Positions 4,960-6,439 of a stretch of DNA of 6,439 bases are shown piece by piece. The stretch lies in NCBI GenBank assembly GCA_025357175.1, contig JANXPS010000011.1, positions 1-6,439 of the forward strand, written 5' to 3'. The notes under the pieces were generated by a model, which saw only the letters and a list, made by a program, of their open reading frames with translations, searched no databases and was not told where the DNA came from. Made by a program: the position numbers and the translations under genes. Each line of letters begins with the position of its first letter. Positions within the stretch are counted from its first letter, which is position 1. Origin of the DNA: Deltaproteobacteria bacterium. GTDB lineage: Bacteria; Desulfobacterota; Deferrimicrobia; Deferrimicrobiales; Deferrimicrobiaceae.

Positions 4960-6439
4960 GACGATGAGAATACCCCTCCGGGAGCGGATGAGCAACCGGT
5001 GCCCGGGGAATTTCTCGGTGATCATCGGCATGGCGTCCCGCTTGAAGATGCAGAACACGCGTTTTTCCGAGCGCCAGACATTGTCGAAGGCGGCCTTGTC
5101 GATGAACCAGTCGGCCCGGTCTGCCGCGTGGTTCATGCCGTATTCGAGCTCGCCCACTTCCTCGACCAGCACGCTTCGCCGTTTCGTATAGAAGGGGACG
5201 GACTGGTTGTAGACCTGGTATTGCGCAAGCACGTCGCCGTCGCGCATCTCGGCGTTCAGGATCGTCGAGAACGCCTTCCCCGATCGGCCCTCGCCGATCA
5301 GCAGGCCGGCGGGACGATTCAGCGAGGCGAGAAAGAGCGCGAGGAACGCGAACGACAGCAGGACCACGCGCTCGGGGCCGAGGCGGCGCAGGAAAAGCGG
5401 GACCGCGCCGAACGCCAGGAGCAGGGCGACCGGCAGGGCGACGCCGGGGCTCCATCCGGCCAGCATTCCGAGCACGTTCGAGAGCGGTTCCTTCAGCAGC
5501 TCGGATTCGGCGAACAGCGGGGCAGCCAGCAACCCCGCTCCCAAAAGCAACGCGAAGGCCATCGGCAGCCGGATCGGGCGCCTGCGGCGTTCGCGATCGA
5601 CCCAGATCGCCAGCCCCCGGCCGACGAGCACCGCAAGCGGAGGGAACAGGGGCGTCATGTACGTGACCAGCTTCGAGCTGGACACGGAGAAGAACGCCAG
5701 GACGAACAGCGCCCACGTCAGCAGGAAGATCCGGTCCTTCCGGGGGAGAAACTGCAGGGCGCGGGCGCGGACCACCGAGACGACCGGCTTTGCGAAAAGC
5801 AGCCACGGCAGCAAGCCGGCCGGGACGATCGGCAGGAAGAACCAGAACGGCTGGTAGCGGTGGTGGATCTTTTCCGTCGCGAATCGCTGGAACTGCTCCC
5901 GGATGAAGAAGAAGTTGAAGAAGTCGGGGTTGGCCTTCTGGACGAGCAGCACCCAGGGCAGCGCGATGGCGAGGAAGATGCCGATTCCGACCGGGGAGAA
6001 CAGCTTGAGGATCGCGCGGGGCCGTTTCGCGATAACCGCCCAGACGACCAGGATTCCGGCCGGGAAGACCATCCCGATCAGCCCCTTGGTAAGGAAGGCG
6101 AGCGCGGCGCCGGCGAAGCCCAGGTAGAGATACCCGCGGGAGGCGCGCTTTTCGGACAGGTAAAGATAGGCCGGAAAGATGGCCAGCACGAGCATCACGC
6201 CCAGCGTCATGTCGGTCGCATTGAGCCGCCCGATGATGTACTGGTAAAGCGAGGTCGAGAGCGCCAGCGCCCCGTAGAGGCCGGTTCGCGGCCCGGCGAG
6301 CGCGTTGCCCATCCACCACGTCAGCAGGACGCCCAGCAGCGCCATGGCGGCGCCGAAGAAGCGCGCGCCGAATTCGTCCTGCCCGAAAACGGCCTGGCTG
6401 GCGGCGCAACCCCAGTAATAGAGCGGCGGTTTCTCGAGG
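4951..6439 (-). CDS. arnT: ArnT-like lipid A 4-amino-4-deoxy-L-arabinose transferase (N-terminus cut off)
   Basis: GT83/PMT-type integral membrane transferase that moves Ara4N from undecaprenyl phosphate to lipid A phosphates on the periplasmic side. The frame is open to the right edge, giving 495 residues; about 60 N-terminal residues, including the expected catalytic Asp region of the first periplasmic loop, lie outside. The visible part starts LEKPPLYYW, the conserved EKP motif. It continues with FLTKG near 115-119, the FNFFF...QRFA...HH block at about 174-193 (E. coli has HYFFWVEHIQRFA), FWFFLPIVPAGLLPWL from 198, and FFSVSSSKLVTY near 249-260. About ten more membrane helices are visible, the last near 358-372. 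A soluble C-terminal domain (about 375-495) follows and carries GELEYGMNH. Total length would be close to the 550 of E. coli ArnT. Being first among the visible arn genes is unlike the enteric order. Another GT83 acceptor is possible but unlikely beside arnBCAD. Confidence 0.88.
   Translation of the reverse strand, partial: LEKPPLYYWGCAASQAVFGQDEFGARFFGAAMALLGVLLTWWMGNALAGPRTGLYGALALSTSLYQYIIGRLNATDMTLGVMLVLAIFPAYLYLSEKRASRGYLYLGFAGAALAFLTKGLIGMVFPAGILVVWAVIAKRPRAILKLFSPVGIGIFLAIALPWVLLVQKANPDFFNFFFIREQFQRFATEKIHHRYQPFWFFLPIVPAGLLPWLLFAKPVVSVVRARALQFLPRKDRIFLLTWALFVLAFFSVSSSKLVTYMTPLFPPLAVLVGRGLAIWVDRERRRRPIRLPMAFALLLGAGLLAAPLFAESELLKEPLSNVLGMLAGWSPGVALPVALLLAFGAVPLFLRRLGPERVVLLSFAFLALFLASLNRPAGLLIGEGRSGKAFSTILNAEMRDGDVLAQYQVYNQSVPFYTKRRSVLVEEVGELEYGMNHAADRADWFIDKAAFDNVWRSEKRVFCIFKRDAMPMITEKFPGHRLLIRSRRGILIVNR

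Noticed and set aside
3758..6409. One 883-codon minus-strand open frame that would make a very long arnB
   Set aside because: Only the last 386 codons match ArnB. The earlier part is Arg/Pro/Ala-rich, has no family resemblance and is antisense-free shadow of the arnT frame. A TTG with a good ribosome binding site marks the true start.

Overview
This 6.4-kb, GC-rich window is almost entirely one minus-strand operon. It encodes the pathway that modifies lipid A with 4-amino-4-deoxy-L-arabinose (Ara4N), the arn or pmr system behind polymyxin and cationic-peptide resistance. In transcription order (right to left) the genes are: arnT-like lipid A glycosyltransferase (5' end cut by the window edge), arnB aminotransferase, arnC undecaprenyl-phosphate transferase, a stand-alone formyltransferase equal to the N-terminal half of ArnA, a stand-alone decarboxylating dehydrogenase equal to the C-terminal half of ArnA, and arnD deformylase (3' end cut by the left edge). 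I identified the families by comparing the translations with remembered E. coli Arn proteins; no database search was possible.

Layout: 4951-6439 arnT (partial); 3758-4918 arnB, 32 bp after arnT, with a TTG start; 2832-3761 arnC, TTG start overlapping the arnB stop as TTGA; 1898-2824 formyltransferase, 7 bp after arnC; 840-1901 dehydrogenase, overlapping the formyltransferase as ATGA; 1-757 arnD (partial) after an 82-bp gap. That gap is the longest non-coding stretch. It holds a strong hairpin with a possible competing fold. I see no promoter, tRNA, rRNA, CRISPR array or mobile element. The plus strand carries only frame shadows, which are long because of the high GC content.

How the genes work together: the dehydrogenase converts UDP-glucuronate to UDP-4-keto-pentose; ArnB transaminates it to UDP-Ara4N; the formyltransferase makes UDP-Ara4FN; ArnC moves Ara4FN to undecaprenyl phosphate; ArnD removes the formyl group; and ArnT transfers Ara4N to lipid A on the periplasmic side. 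The UDP-glucose dehydrogenase (Ugd) and the ArnE/ArnF flippase are not in the window and may lie outside it.

The organism must be a Gram-negative bacterium with lipid A. The operon differs from the enteric arnBCADTEF layout in two ways: arnT comes first and ArnA is split into two genes. Together with the high GC this suggests a non-enteric lineage, perhaps a deltaproteobacterial (Desulfobacterota-like) one, but that placement is a low-confidence guess. The pathway itself is known. The unusual parts are the split ArnA, the Lys-rich tail on the dehydrogenase, the hairpin before arnD and a divergent ArnD.
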